In this document: in pieces, positions 11,217-19,986 of the stretch
Numbering within the stretch: the first letter of the stretch is position 1
How the letters are laid out: each line of letters starts with the position of its first letter
Assembly (NCBI RefSeq): GCF_009865215.1
Contig: NZ_WWJX01001363.1
Location: 1 to 64,000 of the forward strand
Reading direction: 5' to 3'
DNA: 64,000 nt
Source of the DNA: Streptomyces sp. SID3343
GTDB lineage: Bacteria; Actinomycetota; Actinomycetes; Streptomycetales; Streptomycetaceae
Position numbers and translations under genes: made by a program
Notes under the pieces: model-generated
What the model saw: only the letters and a program-made list of their open reading frames with translations
Told to the model about the DNA's origin: nothing
Database searches by the model: none

Positions 11217-11234
11217 AGTCATCAGCTGATGACT
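11217..11234. promoter_or_regulatory. 18-bp perfect palindrome, likely TetR operator
   Basis: AGTCATCAGCTGATGACT is a perfect palindrome placed immediately downstream of the -10 box of the SDR promoter. Size, symmetry and position fit a TetR-dimer operator that would block transcription of the SDR/SnoaL genes and possibly the TetR gene itself. Confidence 0.75.
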
Positions 11235-11249
11235 TGAGTGGCGCTCAAG
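11233..11249. promoter_or_regulatory. Second inverted repeat next to the TetR operator
   Basis: CTTGAG and CTCAAG (11233-11238 and 11244-11249) flank the five-base spacer TGGCG and overlap the palindrome by two bases. It may be an auxiliary operator or a leader hairpin ahead of the SDR ribosome site. Confidence 0.45.
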
Positions 11250-11283
11250 CATGCCTGCCCACATTTCTGCGGAGGTTACCACG

Positions 11284-12114
11284 GTGAAAACGTTCGTCAT
11301 CTCGGGTGGCACGGACGGTATCGGGAAGGCCGTCGCACTCGCACGCCTCCAGCGTGGCGACACGGTCGCCGTCATCGGGCGCAATTCCGAGAAAGGTGCC
11401 GCATTCCTCGCCGCCGCCGAGCAATCGGGCGCGTTGGGCCGCGCCCACTTCATCGAGGCCGACCTCAGCCTGGTCCGCGAGACCCGCAAGGCGGTCGACG
11501 AGGTTCGGTCCCGCGTGGGCGCGATCGACGGACTCGTGCTGTGCGCCCAGCACTTCCGCTCGACCCGACTGGTCACGGAGGAGGGTTTCGAGAACACGTT
11601 CGGGCTCTACTACCTGAGCCGCTTCATCCTCGGCCACGAGCTGGCCGAGGCGCTGGAAGCCGCTCCGGCCCCGGTCGTGGTCAACGTGTGTGGGCCGGGC
11701 CTCGACTTCGGTGAGATCCGCTGGGACGACCTCGGTCGCGAGAGCGACTACACCGGCATCGACGCCCTGATGCAGGGCAGCAGGCTCAACGACCTGCTCG
11801 GCGTCGGGTTCGTCCAACAGCGGCCCGGCCCGATCCGCTACGTACTGGTGAACCCCGGAGCGGTGAGCACGAGCTTCTCCGGTGAGTACGACCCGGTGAT
11901 GGCCGAGCAGATCGAGGCCGCGCGCCTGGCCGCGAAGCCGGTGGAAGAAGGCATCCTGCCGATCCTGTCCGTCCTGGACACCCCGCCCGCCGCGCCGCTC
12001 TCCGCGTCCATGGCCGGCGAACCCCTGGAACTTTCCGGCCCCGCGTTCGACCCGGATTCCGCGCGGCGCCTGCACGAACTGACCACCAAGCTCATCCCGG
12101 CTCGCATTTCCTGA
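11284..12114 (+). CDS. SDR-fold protein with altered catalytic residues
   Basis: The GTG at 11284 is chosen because GGAGG at 11271-11275 sits eight bases upstream; this gives 276 residues. The N-terminus MKTFVISGGTDGIGKA has the TGxxxGIG-type cofactor loop of short-chain dehydrogenases, and VNPGAVSTSF matches the PG motif after the active site. The usual catalytic Ser and YxxxK are not present: the equivalent stretch reads NVCGPG and DALMQGSRLND. Either the chemistry differs, or the protein binds NAD(P) without classical SDR catalysis. It is divergent from a TetR repressor and followed 64 bases later by a SnoaL-like gene, so the pair probably forms one small regulated operon. Confidence 0.82.
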   Translation: MKTFVISGGTDGIGKAVALARLQRGDTVAVIGRNSEKGAAFLAAAEQSGALGRAHFIEADLSLVRETRKAVDEVRSRVGAIDGLVLCAQHFRSTRLVTEEGFENTFGLYYLSRFILGHELAEALEAAPAPVVVNVCGPGLDFGEIRWDDLGRESDYTGIDALMQGSRLNDLLGVGFVQQRPGPIRYVLVNPGAVSTSFSGEYDPVMAEQIEAARLAAKPVEEGILPILSVLDTPPAAPLSASMAGEPLELSGPAFDPDSARRLHELTTKLIPARIS

Positions 12115-12178
12115 TGTCGAGCCGGCCGACCGGTGCCCGGTCTCCTCGGGCCGCCGACCACTCTCAGGGAGCCCGACC

Positions 12179-12568
12179 ATGAGTCAGGAAACCATCGACC
12201 GTGAGCGCGCGAATCTCGCGTTCGTCGACAAGTGGATAGCCCTGCACAACAACGACCCCGAACGCATGATCGACGAGTGCTACGCGCACGACGCGACGAT
12301 CGTGGTGCCCGGCGTCGAGGAGTTCGGCATCGACCGGCTACGGGAGTTGGAGACCAAGGGAACCCCCGGGACGATCCGGCGCACGTCCCGCACCGTGCGG
12401 GTGACCTCGTCCGGTGACGTCGTGGCGGTCGAAGGGGTCACCAGCACCACCACCGACGGCGAGGCCGCCGCCCAGGACACCTTCTGGTGCGTCGTGCTCA
12501 CCCTGTCGAACGGGCTCATCGTCTCCGATCACGCCTACCTCAACATGAACGTGCCCAAGCCGGCCTGA
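12179..12568 (+). CDS. SnoaL/NTF2-like small protein
   Basis: The 129-residue protein has the cone-like NTF2/SnoaL pattern: an N-terminal helix (ANLAFVDKWIALHNN), ECYAHDATIVVPG, then antiparallel strands ending in ISDHAYLNMN-like sequence. The family includes polyketide cyclases, ketosteroid isomerases and many uncharacterised small enzymes. AGGGAG lies eight bases ahead of the ATG. It follows the SDR-fold gene in the same direction and is closed by a strong hairpin at 12609, so the two are likely co-transcribed under the TetR operator. The substrate cannot be read from the sequence. Confidence 0.75.
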   Translation: MSQETIDRERANLAFVDKWIALHNNDPERMIDECYAHDATIVVPGVEEFGIDRLRELETKGTPGTIRRTSRTVRVTSSGDVVAVEGVTSTTTDGEAAAQDTFWCVVLTLSNGLIVSDHAYLNMNVPKPA

Positions 12569-12608
12569 CCGCAGGGCAGTTCACCGAGGGCGAATGCCCC
12601 TCGCCGTG

Positions 12609-12649
12609 ACGCCGGTCCGATCCACCTCGTCGGTGGGTCGGGCCGGCGT
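12609..12649 (+). terminator. Intrinsic terminator after the SnoaL-like gene
   Basis: Arms at 12609-12626 and 12632-12649 pair over 18 positions with only two G-U pairs, around a five-base loop, and are followed by CGTTTT. This is a canonical terminator for the SDR/SnoaL operon. Confidence 0.85.
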
Positions 12650-13324
12650 CGTTTTCGGCGGAGGTCGAATGTCTCGCGCCCCGGTGTGCCCGGCGAGGTG
12701 CCCAGGCACACCAGAGGGCGGCCGGCGTGCCCTTCGCGGGCGCCCTTGAGGGTCGTTCGTCCGGTTGCGCGAGTCCGATCGATCGACCGGCACCTGGGGC
12801 GGGACGCGACGAGTTGGGCATCGAATCGGACGCGCGCCCGCGGAACGGGGCACCGACACGTCTTCCGGCCGTGTTGACCATCAGGCCGTCCGGCCCGACG
12901 GGGCGTGCTCTCTCGGGATCCGGGTACACGACCGCAGGTGGCGGCTCACCCTGTCCGGATGTGCCGGTTTCACACCGATATTCGAGGTGAAGGTCGCGGC
13001 GCCGTCGGCTTCTCGGGCAGCACATCCCGAAGCACTTGCCATATACACGCCATTTGGTGGCAACGGGCACGCATCGAAGTCATCCGATCACTCATCCGAC
13101 GTCGGAAGTCGGAAAGGGTCGCTCGGTTCGTGCCGAAATATCGTGATAATCCGGAGACGACGGCCGTGCCGGACGCTGCATGAAACGGCGCAAAATCGTT
13201 CGTTTGAAAAAACCGGACCTGGTCTCCGGTAAGAGCTTGTGTAGCGTGGATCCGAGCGAGCGCGGAGCACGGCTGATCGCCATGCGCCCGGCTCCGGAGG
13301 TGTCGGCATCGAGGTGTCGGCCCC
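12650..13324. other. Intergenic stretch without a recognisable gene
   Basis: These 675 bases between the terminator and the LAL regulator contain only open frames without family resemblance or good ribosome sites. Composition drops in GC near 13180-13220 (a run of A residues around 13206), which may mark the LAL promoter. I see nothing else in it. Confidence 0.5.
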
Positions 13325-16228
13325 ATGAACCGCACGTCGAGGACGTGGCGCACGGATGTGTCACGCCTTCCTGCGATCGCGGTCGTCCGTCGGATGCGAG
13401 CTGAATTCTGCCAGAAAACGGGGGTCGTTGCTTTGCTTGTCCAACGAGAGGAACACTTGCGCCTGTTTGCCGCGAAACTCGACAGCCTGGTGGCCGGAAG
13501 GGGGGGCACTCTGGTCGTCAGCGGCCCGGTCGCCAGCGGCAAGACCCGCTTGTTGCGCGCGTTCTTGATGGATGCGGCCGACAAGTCGTCGTCCGATCGA
13601 GGTCTGTCGACCACTCTCCTGCTCAGCACCACCGGATACCCCGCCACGCGCGAGGTTCCGCTGTGGCTGATGTCCCAGCTGCTCGGCGGGGTCGAGCTGC
13701 CGCCCGAGCTGCGTCGGGAGATGGACGCGGCCCTGTCCGAGCCGCCCGCGCAGGGTGATCTGCCCCTCGCCTCGGTCCGGTTGGCCCAACGCGTCGCGGA
13801 AGCCGTACTCGTACTGGCGGCCGACCGACCGGTGGTGCTCGCGGTGGACGACCTACAGGACGGGGACGCGTTGTCACTGGAGTGCCTGGTTCACCTGGCC
13901 CGACGACTCGTGGCGACCCCGGTGCTGTTGGTGGCCGCGGTACGGTCCGGCGTGAGCGATCCGCGCTACGGATTCCACGGCGCGCTGCTGCACGAGGGCA
14001 TCGGTAGCGGCATTCGACTCCACCGACTCAACGAGCGCGACGTCGCCACCCTGGTCGCCGAACGGCTCGGCCGCGCCGTGGCCGACCGGGTGGGGGCGGC
14101 CTGCTTCGCGGCGACCGGTGGGAACCGTCTGCTGATCGACGCGGTACTGGAGGACCACACCGCGCAGTTCGACGCCTTTCCCTCGGAGAGGGGGGACACC
14201 CTGTTCGTCGGTGAGGCGTTCTGCCGGGCCGTGCTCGGCTGTCTCGATCGAAGCGACGCCGCCACCCGGCGAACCGCCGAGGTCGTGGCGATGCTCGGCC
14301 ACCCGTCTTCGCCGCGGAAACTGGCCGAGCTGGTCGGCCTCGACGAGCACGAACTCGCGGCCGCGGAGGCGACGTTGGAAGCCATCGGTGTTCTGTACCG
14401 GGGCGAGTTTCGGCACTCGGTCGCCCGTGACGCGGTCCTCGCCCGGCTCACCGGCGCCGACCGTACCCAGATCCACCTGCGCGCCGCGGCCTTCCTCCAG
14501 CGGCACGACGGGACGATCGACGACATCGTCGATCACCTCTTGGCCGCGGGCGAGATCCACGAACCGTACGCCGTCAGCCTGCTCCAGTGCGTGGCGGAAC
14601 GGGCCCTGGCGGTCGACGACATCGACCGCGCCGTACGGTGTCTGCAACTGGCCGCCGAGTGCTGCGCCGACGAGCGGCAACGGGCCGCGATCATCGGTCG
14701 GCTCGCGTCCGTGGTGTGGCGCACGAGCCCGATCGCCGTGGCCGAACATCACCTGTGCGCGCTGATCAACGCGATCCGCGAGGGCACCCTCCCGGATGCC
14801 CAAATACCCGTCGTACTGGGTTACATGCTGTGGCACGGTCGCGTGGCCGAGGCGGGTGATCTGGTCAGCACGCTGTACGAGGACGACGGCGACCCCGCCA
14901 AGGAGCAGACGCGTTCGTTGGAATGGTCGCTGCGACATACGTACCCGGCGCTCGCCGAGCGAATACCGGCGGGACTGTGGGGAACCACCGATCAGGAGGG
15001 GCTTACGCCGGACCTCGTGGGTTCCGGGCGCCTGCTCGCCGCGCGGTTGGTCAGCGAGGTGTTCGCGGGCGAGCCGCCCGACCGGGTGGTCATCGGCGCC
15101 CAACAGATCCTGCAGAGTTGTCCGCTGGACGAGGACACCCTCGATACGCTGGCCACCGCGCTGATCGCACTCACCTACGTGGACCGGTTGGATCTTGCCA
15201 GGCCGTGGTGCGACGAACTCATCCAACGGGCCCATGAGCGTCGGGCACCGACCTGGGCCGCGGTATTGGGCGCGGTACGCGCCGACATCGCCATGCGCGA
15301 GGGGTACATGGCCGAGACCGTGCAGTACGCGCATGCCGCGCTCGGCATCCTGCCGGCACCCAGTTGGGGCGTGAACATCGGCCTGATCCGCGGTTTGCTG
15401 GTGGTGGCACACACCCGGATGGACGAGTACGACAAGGCGGCCGAACAGCTCCGACAGCCGCTACCGGACGGTCTCTTCGAGTCCCGCTTCGGATTGCACT
15501 ACCTCTTCGGACGCGGCCAGTATTACCAGGCGGTCGATCGTCCCTACGCGGCCTTGAGCGACTTCAAGGCATGCGGCGACCTGCTGTCGAGATGGGGCAT
15601 GGACCAGCCCAACATCGTCGCGTGGCGCTCCGCGGCGGCGCAGTCCCACCTGGCTCTCGGTCAGCACGACCACGCGCGGGAACTGGCCGAGGAACAGTTG
15701 CGGCTCTCGCCCAGGCGAAACTCGCGACCGGCGGGTCTCGCGCTGCTGGCACTCGCCGCGACCGTGCCCCCTGCGGAACGAGTACCCCTACTGGACGCCG
15801 CGGTCGAGGCGTTCACCCAATCCGGCGCGCGCTTTCACCTGACCCGGGCCCTGTTCGACCTCGGCCGAACCCACCACGCGCTCGGCGACGACGGCAAGGC
15901 CCAGTTGGTCATCCGCCACGGCCGGCGCATCGAGAAGGAGTGCAGGGGGCGACAACCCCAGCCGGAGCCGGGGTCACAGGACGGCACCGAGATCGCGGAA
16001 GCCCCCCGGACGCCCTGGGTTCCCCTCACCGACGAACTCAGTGCCGCGGAACGTCGAGTGGCATCCCTGGCGGGTCTGGGGCAATCCAACCGTCAGATCG
16101 CGGACAAGCTGTACGTCACCATCAGCACCGTCGAACAACACCTCACCCGGACCTACCGCAAGCTCGGAATCACCCGACGATCCGACATCACCACGGCCCT
16201 ACGCCTGCGGACCGTGGAGACGGTATGA
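13325..16228 (+). CDS. LuxR-family large ATP-binding regulator (LAL)
   Basis: About 967 residues, the normal size of LAL regulators. An N-terminal AAA/NB-ARC-like ATPase has Walker A GPVASGKT near residue 68 and Walker B VVLAVDDLQ near 175. A long helical TPR-like middle section follows, and a C-terminal LuxR helix-turn-helix lies at about 912-958 (LSAAERRVA, SNRQIADKLYVTISTVEQHL). LALs typically activate macrolide and other polyketide clusters. The ATG at 13325 has GAGGTG about seven bases ahead. An internal ATG at 13394, or a start near 13430 just before VQREEHL, would fit the usual LAL N-terminus better, so the start is uncertain. It is a good candidate pathway activator for the neighbouring PKS genes. 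Confidence 0.93.
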   Translation: MNRTSRTWRTDVSRLPAIAVVRRMRAEFCQKTGVVALLVQREEHLRLFAAKLDSLVAGRGGTLVVSGPVASGKTRLLRAFLMDAADKSSSDRGLSTTLLLSTTGYPATREVPLWLMSQLLGGVELPPELRREMDAALSEPPAQGDLPLASVRLAQRVAEAVLVLAADRPVVLAVDDLQDGDALSLECLVHLARRLVATPVLLVAAVRSGVSDPRYGFHGALLHEGIGSGIRLHRLNERDVATLVAERLGRAVADRVGAACFAATGGNRLLIDAVLEDHTAQFDAFPSERGDTLFVGEAFCRAVLGCLDRSDAATRRTAEVVAMLGHPSSPRKLAELVGLDEHELAAAEATLEAIGVLYRGEFRHSVARDAVLARLTGADRTQIHLRAAAFLQRHDGTIDDIVDHLLAAGEIHEPYAVSLLQCVAERALAVDDIDRAVRCLQLAAECCADERQRAAIIGRLASVVWRTSPIAVAEHHLCALINAIREGTLPDAQIPVVLGYMLWHGRVAEAGDLVSTLYEDDGDPAKEQTRSLEWSLRHTYPALAERIPAGLWGTTDQEGLTPDLVGSGRLLAARLVSEVFAGEPPDRVVIGAQQILQSCPLDEDTLDTLATALIALTYVDRLDLARPWCDELIQRAHERRAPTWAAVLGAVRADIAMREGYMAETVQYAHAALGILPAPSWGVNIGLIRGLLVVAHTRMDEYDKAAEQLRQPLPDGLFESRFGLHYLFGRGQYYQAVDRPYAALSDFKACGDLLSRWGMDQPNIVAWRSAAAQSHLALGQHDHARELAEEQLRLSPRRNSRPAGLALLALAATVPPAERVPLLDAAVEAFTQSGARFHLTRALFDLGRTHHALGDDGKAQLVIRHGRRIEKECRGRQPQPEPGSQDGTEIAEAPRTPWVPLTDELSAAERRVASLAGLGQSNRQIADKLYVTISTVEQHLTRTYRKLGITRRSDITTALRLRTVETV

Positions 16229-16232
16229 ACCG

Positions 16233-16274
16233 ATCCGGCCGGCGAGTGCGGACCACCGCACTCGCCGGCCGGAT
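16233..16274. terminator. Bidirectional terminator hairpin between LAL and DoxX genes
   Basis: Perfect 19-base arms (16233-16251 and 16256-16274) around a four-base loop sit between two convergent genes, five bases after the LAL stop. The stem is strong enough to work in both directions. Confidence 0.85.
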
Positions 16275-16300
16275 TCATCCCGACACCGACATACCGAAGC

Positions 16301-16783
16301 TCACACGGATACGGACTCCCGGGACGCACTCGCGTGCGGACGTCCGGTCAGTCGCGCCCATGTTCGCGAGCGTGCGGCGATCAGTTCGTCCGCCGCGAAT
16401 CGACCGCCGGTCGCACCGATGGTCAAGCTCACCGCCGCGAGCACCAAGACGAACTCGTAGCCACCCTGATGGGTGTAGAAGCCCTGCTCACGGTGCACGT
16501 AGACGAGCGCGCCCAACGTGATCACCGCCTGCAACAGACCGGTGAGCGGCAACGCGAGCCCCAGGATCATCGCCGCCCCACCGCCGAATTCGACGATCAG
16601 CGTGAACCAGCACGACAGCGTGGGCAGCGGAATGTCGCTCGCCCGAAAGCCGTCGATGGTGCCGGAGATGTCCTTGGCCTTGAGTCTGCCGTGGGCGATG
16701 AAAACGATGCCCAGTACCACCCGGGTGACCAGGAAGAGTATGTCCAGTACCTGTTGCCGGCGCCGATCGGGTATCTCTTTCAT
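16301..16783 (-). CDS. DoxX-family membrane protein
   Basis: The 160-residue protein has four hydrophobic segments (about 12-32, 55-75, 80-100 and 107-127). The family signature region near the first helix, LGIVFIAHGRLKAKD, resembles DoxX/DoxD proteins. Family members are small quinone- or redox-linked membrane proteins, often of unclear function in actinomycetes. GAGGAG lies seven bases upstream of the ATG at 16783. It is convergent with the LAL gene and stands alone. Confidence 0.85.
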   Translation of the reverse strand: MKEIPDRRRQQVLDILFLVTRVVLGIVFIAHGRLKAKDISGTIDGFRASDIPLPTLSCWFTLIVEFGGGAAMILGLALPLTGLLQAVITLGALVYVHREQGFYTHQGGYEFVLVLAAVSLTIGATGGRFAADELIAARSRTWARLTGRPHASASRESVSV

Positions 16784-17019
16784 GGGACTGCTCCTCGTCG
16801 TTCGGTCGATGTGACAAAAGATGCGATCGCCACAGCCGCGGGTACGGCCTTACCACCCCTACGTCCGTGGGCGCCCGGATCACGGCAGGCGAAAGGCACC
16901 GCACCGGGCCCCTCGGAACGTCACCACGAGCGCGGCCTCCCCTGACGCGGCCCTCGAACGCCACCGCGTCGACCCGAGCCGACGTCGCTCACTCACCGAG
17001 TCCTCGCCTCGGTACCGGT

Positions 17020-18213
17020 TCAACCGGTGGCTTCGTGAACGTAGTTGCTGCAACTGTCGATGTTGGACATCAGGGCCTGCGAGACGAAACCGTCCCCACG
17101 CACCGCGCGGGGCAGCCGGTGCAACAGCATCAACGGCCGGTTGCTTCGCCGGGCCACGCTCGCCAACCGGCGTACGTGCCGGGCTCGGCCGCGTCGCACC
17201 TGCTCGTATTCGCGCAACAGGGACACCGGGTCGCCGGGCCGCGACAGGACCTGTCCCAACATCCAACCGTCCTCCAGCGCCTGGTTGACCCCCCAGCCCA
17301 CGCGCGGCGTCACGGCGTGGGCCGCATCGCCCGCCAGGGTCACCGGCCCCCGCCCCCACCATCGCCGCACCCGGTGCGTCACGTGCGGATAGACGTTGAT
17401 CTCGTCCTCGGGCAGGCTCGCCATCAGTTCGGCCACCGGCTGCGCCCAGTCGCCGAACCACTGCCGCAGCCGGGCCAACCGATCGGGCGGCTGGGCCAGG
17501 TCGAGCCACGCGGTCGGCTTGCCTTGACGATCCAAGTCCTCGTTGGGCCAAGGCACTTCGACGGCCCAGTGCACCAACCCCTTGCCCACCGGGTGCATCG
17601 TGCACAGCCGCAGCTTGTCGTAGTAGGTGGGCACGACGTGTTCGGAGCGCAACCCGGGCGGTAGCTTCGCCAAGCCGTACCAGGACGCCAAACCGGTGTG
17701 CCGAGCCACGTCCCCGAACAACCGGTGCCGCACGATGGAGCGATAGCCGTCGGCACCGACCAGCACGTCCCCGTCCTCGAACGTGCCGTCGTCGAAGGTG
17801 ACGCGCACGCCCGTGGAGCGATCCCGTCGTACGGCGCGAATGTCGCTGCACTGTTTCCCGAAGCGAATGGTGCCGGCCGGCAACGACTGGGCGAGATGCT
17901 CGACGATATGACCGCGCAGTACGCCGATGGTCGGGGCGCCGAACTTTTCGGCGGCGCCCGCCAGGTCCATTTTCATCAGCGGCGTTCCGTCGAACGCCAG
18001 GACGTCCGCCTCGTCGATTCGACTGCCCAATTCGGGCAGCGTGACCCCGAGATCGCGCAGGATGGCGGTGCCGTTGGGCCAGACCAACACGCCGTTGCCG
18101 GACGCGCGCAACTGCTCCGCCCGCTCGAAGACCGTTACTTCGTGTCCGTCCGCGTGCAAGGCCACTGCGGCGGCGATGCCGCTGACCCCCGCGCCGACGA
18201 TGAGGACTCTCAT
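17020..18213 (-). CDS. FAD-dependent monooxygenase (UbiH/PHBH type)
   Basis: The ATG at 18213 is preferred: it begins directly with the flavin motif (MRVLIVGAGVSGIAAA) and has GAGGGAG five bases upstream, giving 397 residues. The DG motif GADGYRSIVR (about 160) and the GD motif TLAGDAAHAVTPR (about 280) are intact, so an active class A flavoprotein hydroxylase is expected. Sequence and length differ clearly from the monooxygenase at 8746, so it is not a local duplicate. It lies between DoxX and an aldehyde dehydrogenase and may be a second oxidative tailoring enzyme of the polyketide pathway; the substrate is unknown. Confidence 0.88.
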   Translation of the reverse strand: MRVLIVGAGVSGIAAAVALHADGHEVTVFERAEQLRASGNGVLVWPNGTAILRDLGVTLPELGSRIDEADVLAFDGTPLMKMDLAGAAEKFGAPTIGVLRGHIVEHLAQSLPAGTIRFGKQCSDIRAVRRDRSTGVRVTFDDGTFEDGDVLVGADGYRSIVRHRLFGDVARHTGLASWYGLAKLPPGLRSEHVVPTYYDKLRLCTMHPVGKGLVHWAVEVPWPNEDLDRQGKPTAWLDLAQPPDRLARLRQWFGDWAQPVAELMASLPEDEINVYPHVTHRVRRWWGRGPVTLAGDAAHAVTPRVGWGVNQALEDGWMLGQVLSRPGDPVSLLREYEQVRRGRARHVRRLASVARRSNRPLMLLHRLPRAVRGDGFVSQALMSNIDSCSNYVHEATG

Positions 18214-18339
18214 GCAAACTCCCTCGCTGCCAGGACCGGCCGCATGGAGCGACCGGGACACACCCCGCGACCCCTTACCGGGAGTGTTCGTATCTCGCTC
18301 GGCGATTCAGCAGTTCTGTGCTCGCGAAACTACTGATCC

Positions 18340-18384
18340 CAACGCGTCCTGGCAGCCCCTGACCACACCCCCTAGGACGCGTTG
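18340..18384. promoter_or_regulatory. Long-spaced inverted repeat upstream of the second monooxygenase
   Basis: Perfect 11-base arms CAACGCGTCCT (18340-18350) and AGGACGCGTTG (18374-18384) are separated by 23 bases. The repeat lies about 130 bases upstream of the monooxygenase start, in the 333-base gap after the aldehyde dehydrogenase. It could be a regulator site. Confidence 0.4.
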
Positions 18385-18484
18385 CGCGTCCCCAGTACCC
18401 GAGCCGATCGACGGGTTCGGCCGGGTCGAAGCGTCCGGGCGTCTGCGCCGGTCGGTGAACGAACAGGACGTGGGTTCCTCGCGC

Positions 18485-18523
18485 GGAGCGGGCGCGTGGA
18501 CCGACAGCCGACGCGCCCGCTCC
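18485..18523 (-). terminator. Terminator hairpin after the aldehyde dehydrogenase
   Basis: Perfect 13-base arms (18485-18497 and 18511-18523) with a 13-base spacer lie 24 bases downstream of the aldehyde dehydrogenase stop, reading on the minus strand. Confidence 0.65.
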
Positions 18524-18546
18524 GTCCGGTCCCGTCCGGAATCGGG

Positions 18547-19986
18547 TCAGGCGCGAGGGGCGAGGTGGACCAGGTGCTTCGTTTCCTGGAACTCCTCCAG
18601 GCCGCGCACTCCGTTGAGACGGCCGATGCCGGACTGCTTGAAGCCGCCCTCCTCGAACTGGTCGTGGACCACCGCCCACGTGTTGGTCCACACCGTGCCC
18701 GCCTTGAGCTCTCGGCCGACGCGCAGCGGCCGGTCCACGTCGCGCGTCCAGATCGACGCGGACAGACCGTACTCGGTGGCGTTGGCGCGCGCGACGGCCT
18801 CCGCCTCGGTGTCGAACACCTCGAAGGTGGCGACGGGGCCGAACACCTCCTGTTGAACGATGGCCGCGGTGACGTCGGTGACCTCGACCAGGGAGGGCCG
18901 GATGAAGGCGCCCTTGCGCTCGCCGCGCACCACGACGTCGGCGTAGTCGGCGGCCTCGGCCACGATGCGCTCGACGCGCTCGGCGTTGCGCTCGTCGATC
19001 ATCGCGCCCATCTCGCTGGCCGGGTCGTCGCCCGGGCCCACCTCGACCGCTTCCAACGCTGCGGCGAGCCGCCGGCGCAGCTCGTCGGCTATGCCTCGTT
19101 GAACCAGGATGCGGCTGCCCGCCATGCAGAACTGTCCGGCGAAGGTGGTGACGGCCTTGGTGAGCACGGGCACCGCGGCGGCCAGGTCCGCATCGTCGAA
19201 GACGAGCATCGGGGTCTTGCCGCCGAGTTCCAGGGACAGCGTTTTGAGGGTGGGCGCGGCCTGCTCCATGATCGTGCGGCCCACCGTGGTCGATCCGGTG
19301 TAGCTGAGCACGTCGACCTCGGCGGAGGAAACCAGGAGCGGGGCGCCTGCGTTGCCGGACTCGGTGAACATGTTCAGCGCGCCTGCCGGCAGGGCGGTCG
19401 TGGCTGCGACGACCTCTGCGAGCAGTCCGTTGATCAGGCCGGTCCGGCCGGGCAGTTTCACGGCGACCGTGCACCCGGCGGCCAGGGCCGGGGCGAAGGA
19501 GCGGACGGCGAGCACGACCGGGGCGTTCCACGGCACGATGACACCGGCGACGCCGGCCGGCTCCCGCAAGGTCATGGAGTACAGGCCCGGCCGGACCTCG
19601 GCGGCGGTGCCGTGGTCGGCGAGGGCGAGTGCCGCGTAGTAGCGCAGTTTGGGAATGCTCATGTCGATCTCGAAGGCGGCCTCGTCGAGGATCTTGCCGT
19701 TCTCGCGGGCCAGCAGTCGGACGAACTCCTCTCGACGTAGCGCGAGTTGGTCGGCCATCTCGGACAGGGCCCGGGCTCGTAGGTGGCGGTCCCGGGCCCA
19801 GTCGGTGGTGTCGAAGGCCCGGCGGGCGGCGGAGATCGCGGCCCTGGCCTCCTCGGCGCCGCCATCGGCGTAGGTACCGAGCAACTCGCCGGTGGCGGGG
19901 TTGCGGGACTCTCCGTGTGTGCGGGAGTCGCTCCACCGACCGGCTGTGTAGTGGCGGGCGTGCGGGAGACCGGCTGGGTTCGTCAT
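18547..19986 (-). CDS. NAD(P)-dependent aldehyde dehydrogenase
   Basis: The ATG at 19986, with an AGGAAGGG ribosome site, gives 479 residues, standard for the ALDH superfamily. An open frame runs further upstream but lacks family sequence. The key residues are present: the catalytic nucleophile Cys287 in AGQFCMAGS and the general base Glu253 in LELGGKTP. The cofactor-binding pieces IVPWNAP and YTGSTTVG and the late EEGGFKQSG motif are also seen. It should oxidise an aldehyde to the acid. It is divergent from the acyl-CoA-dehydrogenase-like gene across a 627-base gap. A role in the polyketide pathway or in general aldehyde metabolism cannot be told apart. Confidence 0.93.
   Translation of the reverse strand: MTNPAGLPHARHYTAGRWSDSRTHGESRNPATGELLGTYADGGAEEARAAISAARRAFDTTDWARDRHLRARALSEMADQLALRREEFVRLLARENGKILDEAAFEIDMSIPKLRYYAALALADHGTAAEVRPGLYSMTLREPAGVAGVIVPWNAPVVLAVRSFAPALAAGCTVAVKLPGRTGLINGLLAEVVAATTALPAGALNMFTESGNAGAPLLVSSAEVDVLSYTGSTTVGRTIMEQAAPTLKTLSLELGGKTPMLVFDDADLAAAVPVLTKAVTTFAGQFCMAGSRILVQRGIADELRRRLAAALEAVEVGPGDDPASEMGAMIDERNAERVERIVAEAADYADVVVRGERKGAFIRPSLVEVTDVTAAIVQQEVFGPVATFEVFDTEAEAVARANATEYGLSASIWTRDVDRPLRVGRELKAGTVWTNTWAVVHDQFEEGGFKQSGIGRLNGVRGLEEFQETKHLVHLAPRA

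Noticed and set aside
12540-13232. Overlapping open frames of 90-230 codons on both strands in the gap before the LAL gene
   Set aside because: None has a ribosome site, a signal peptide or family resemblance. The gap also contains a terminator.
18214-18261. Upstream extension of the second FAD monooxygenase by 16 codons
   Set aside because: The ATG at 18213 has a good ribosome site and starts directly at the flavin motif; the extension has no family sequence.
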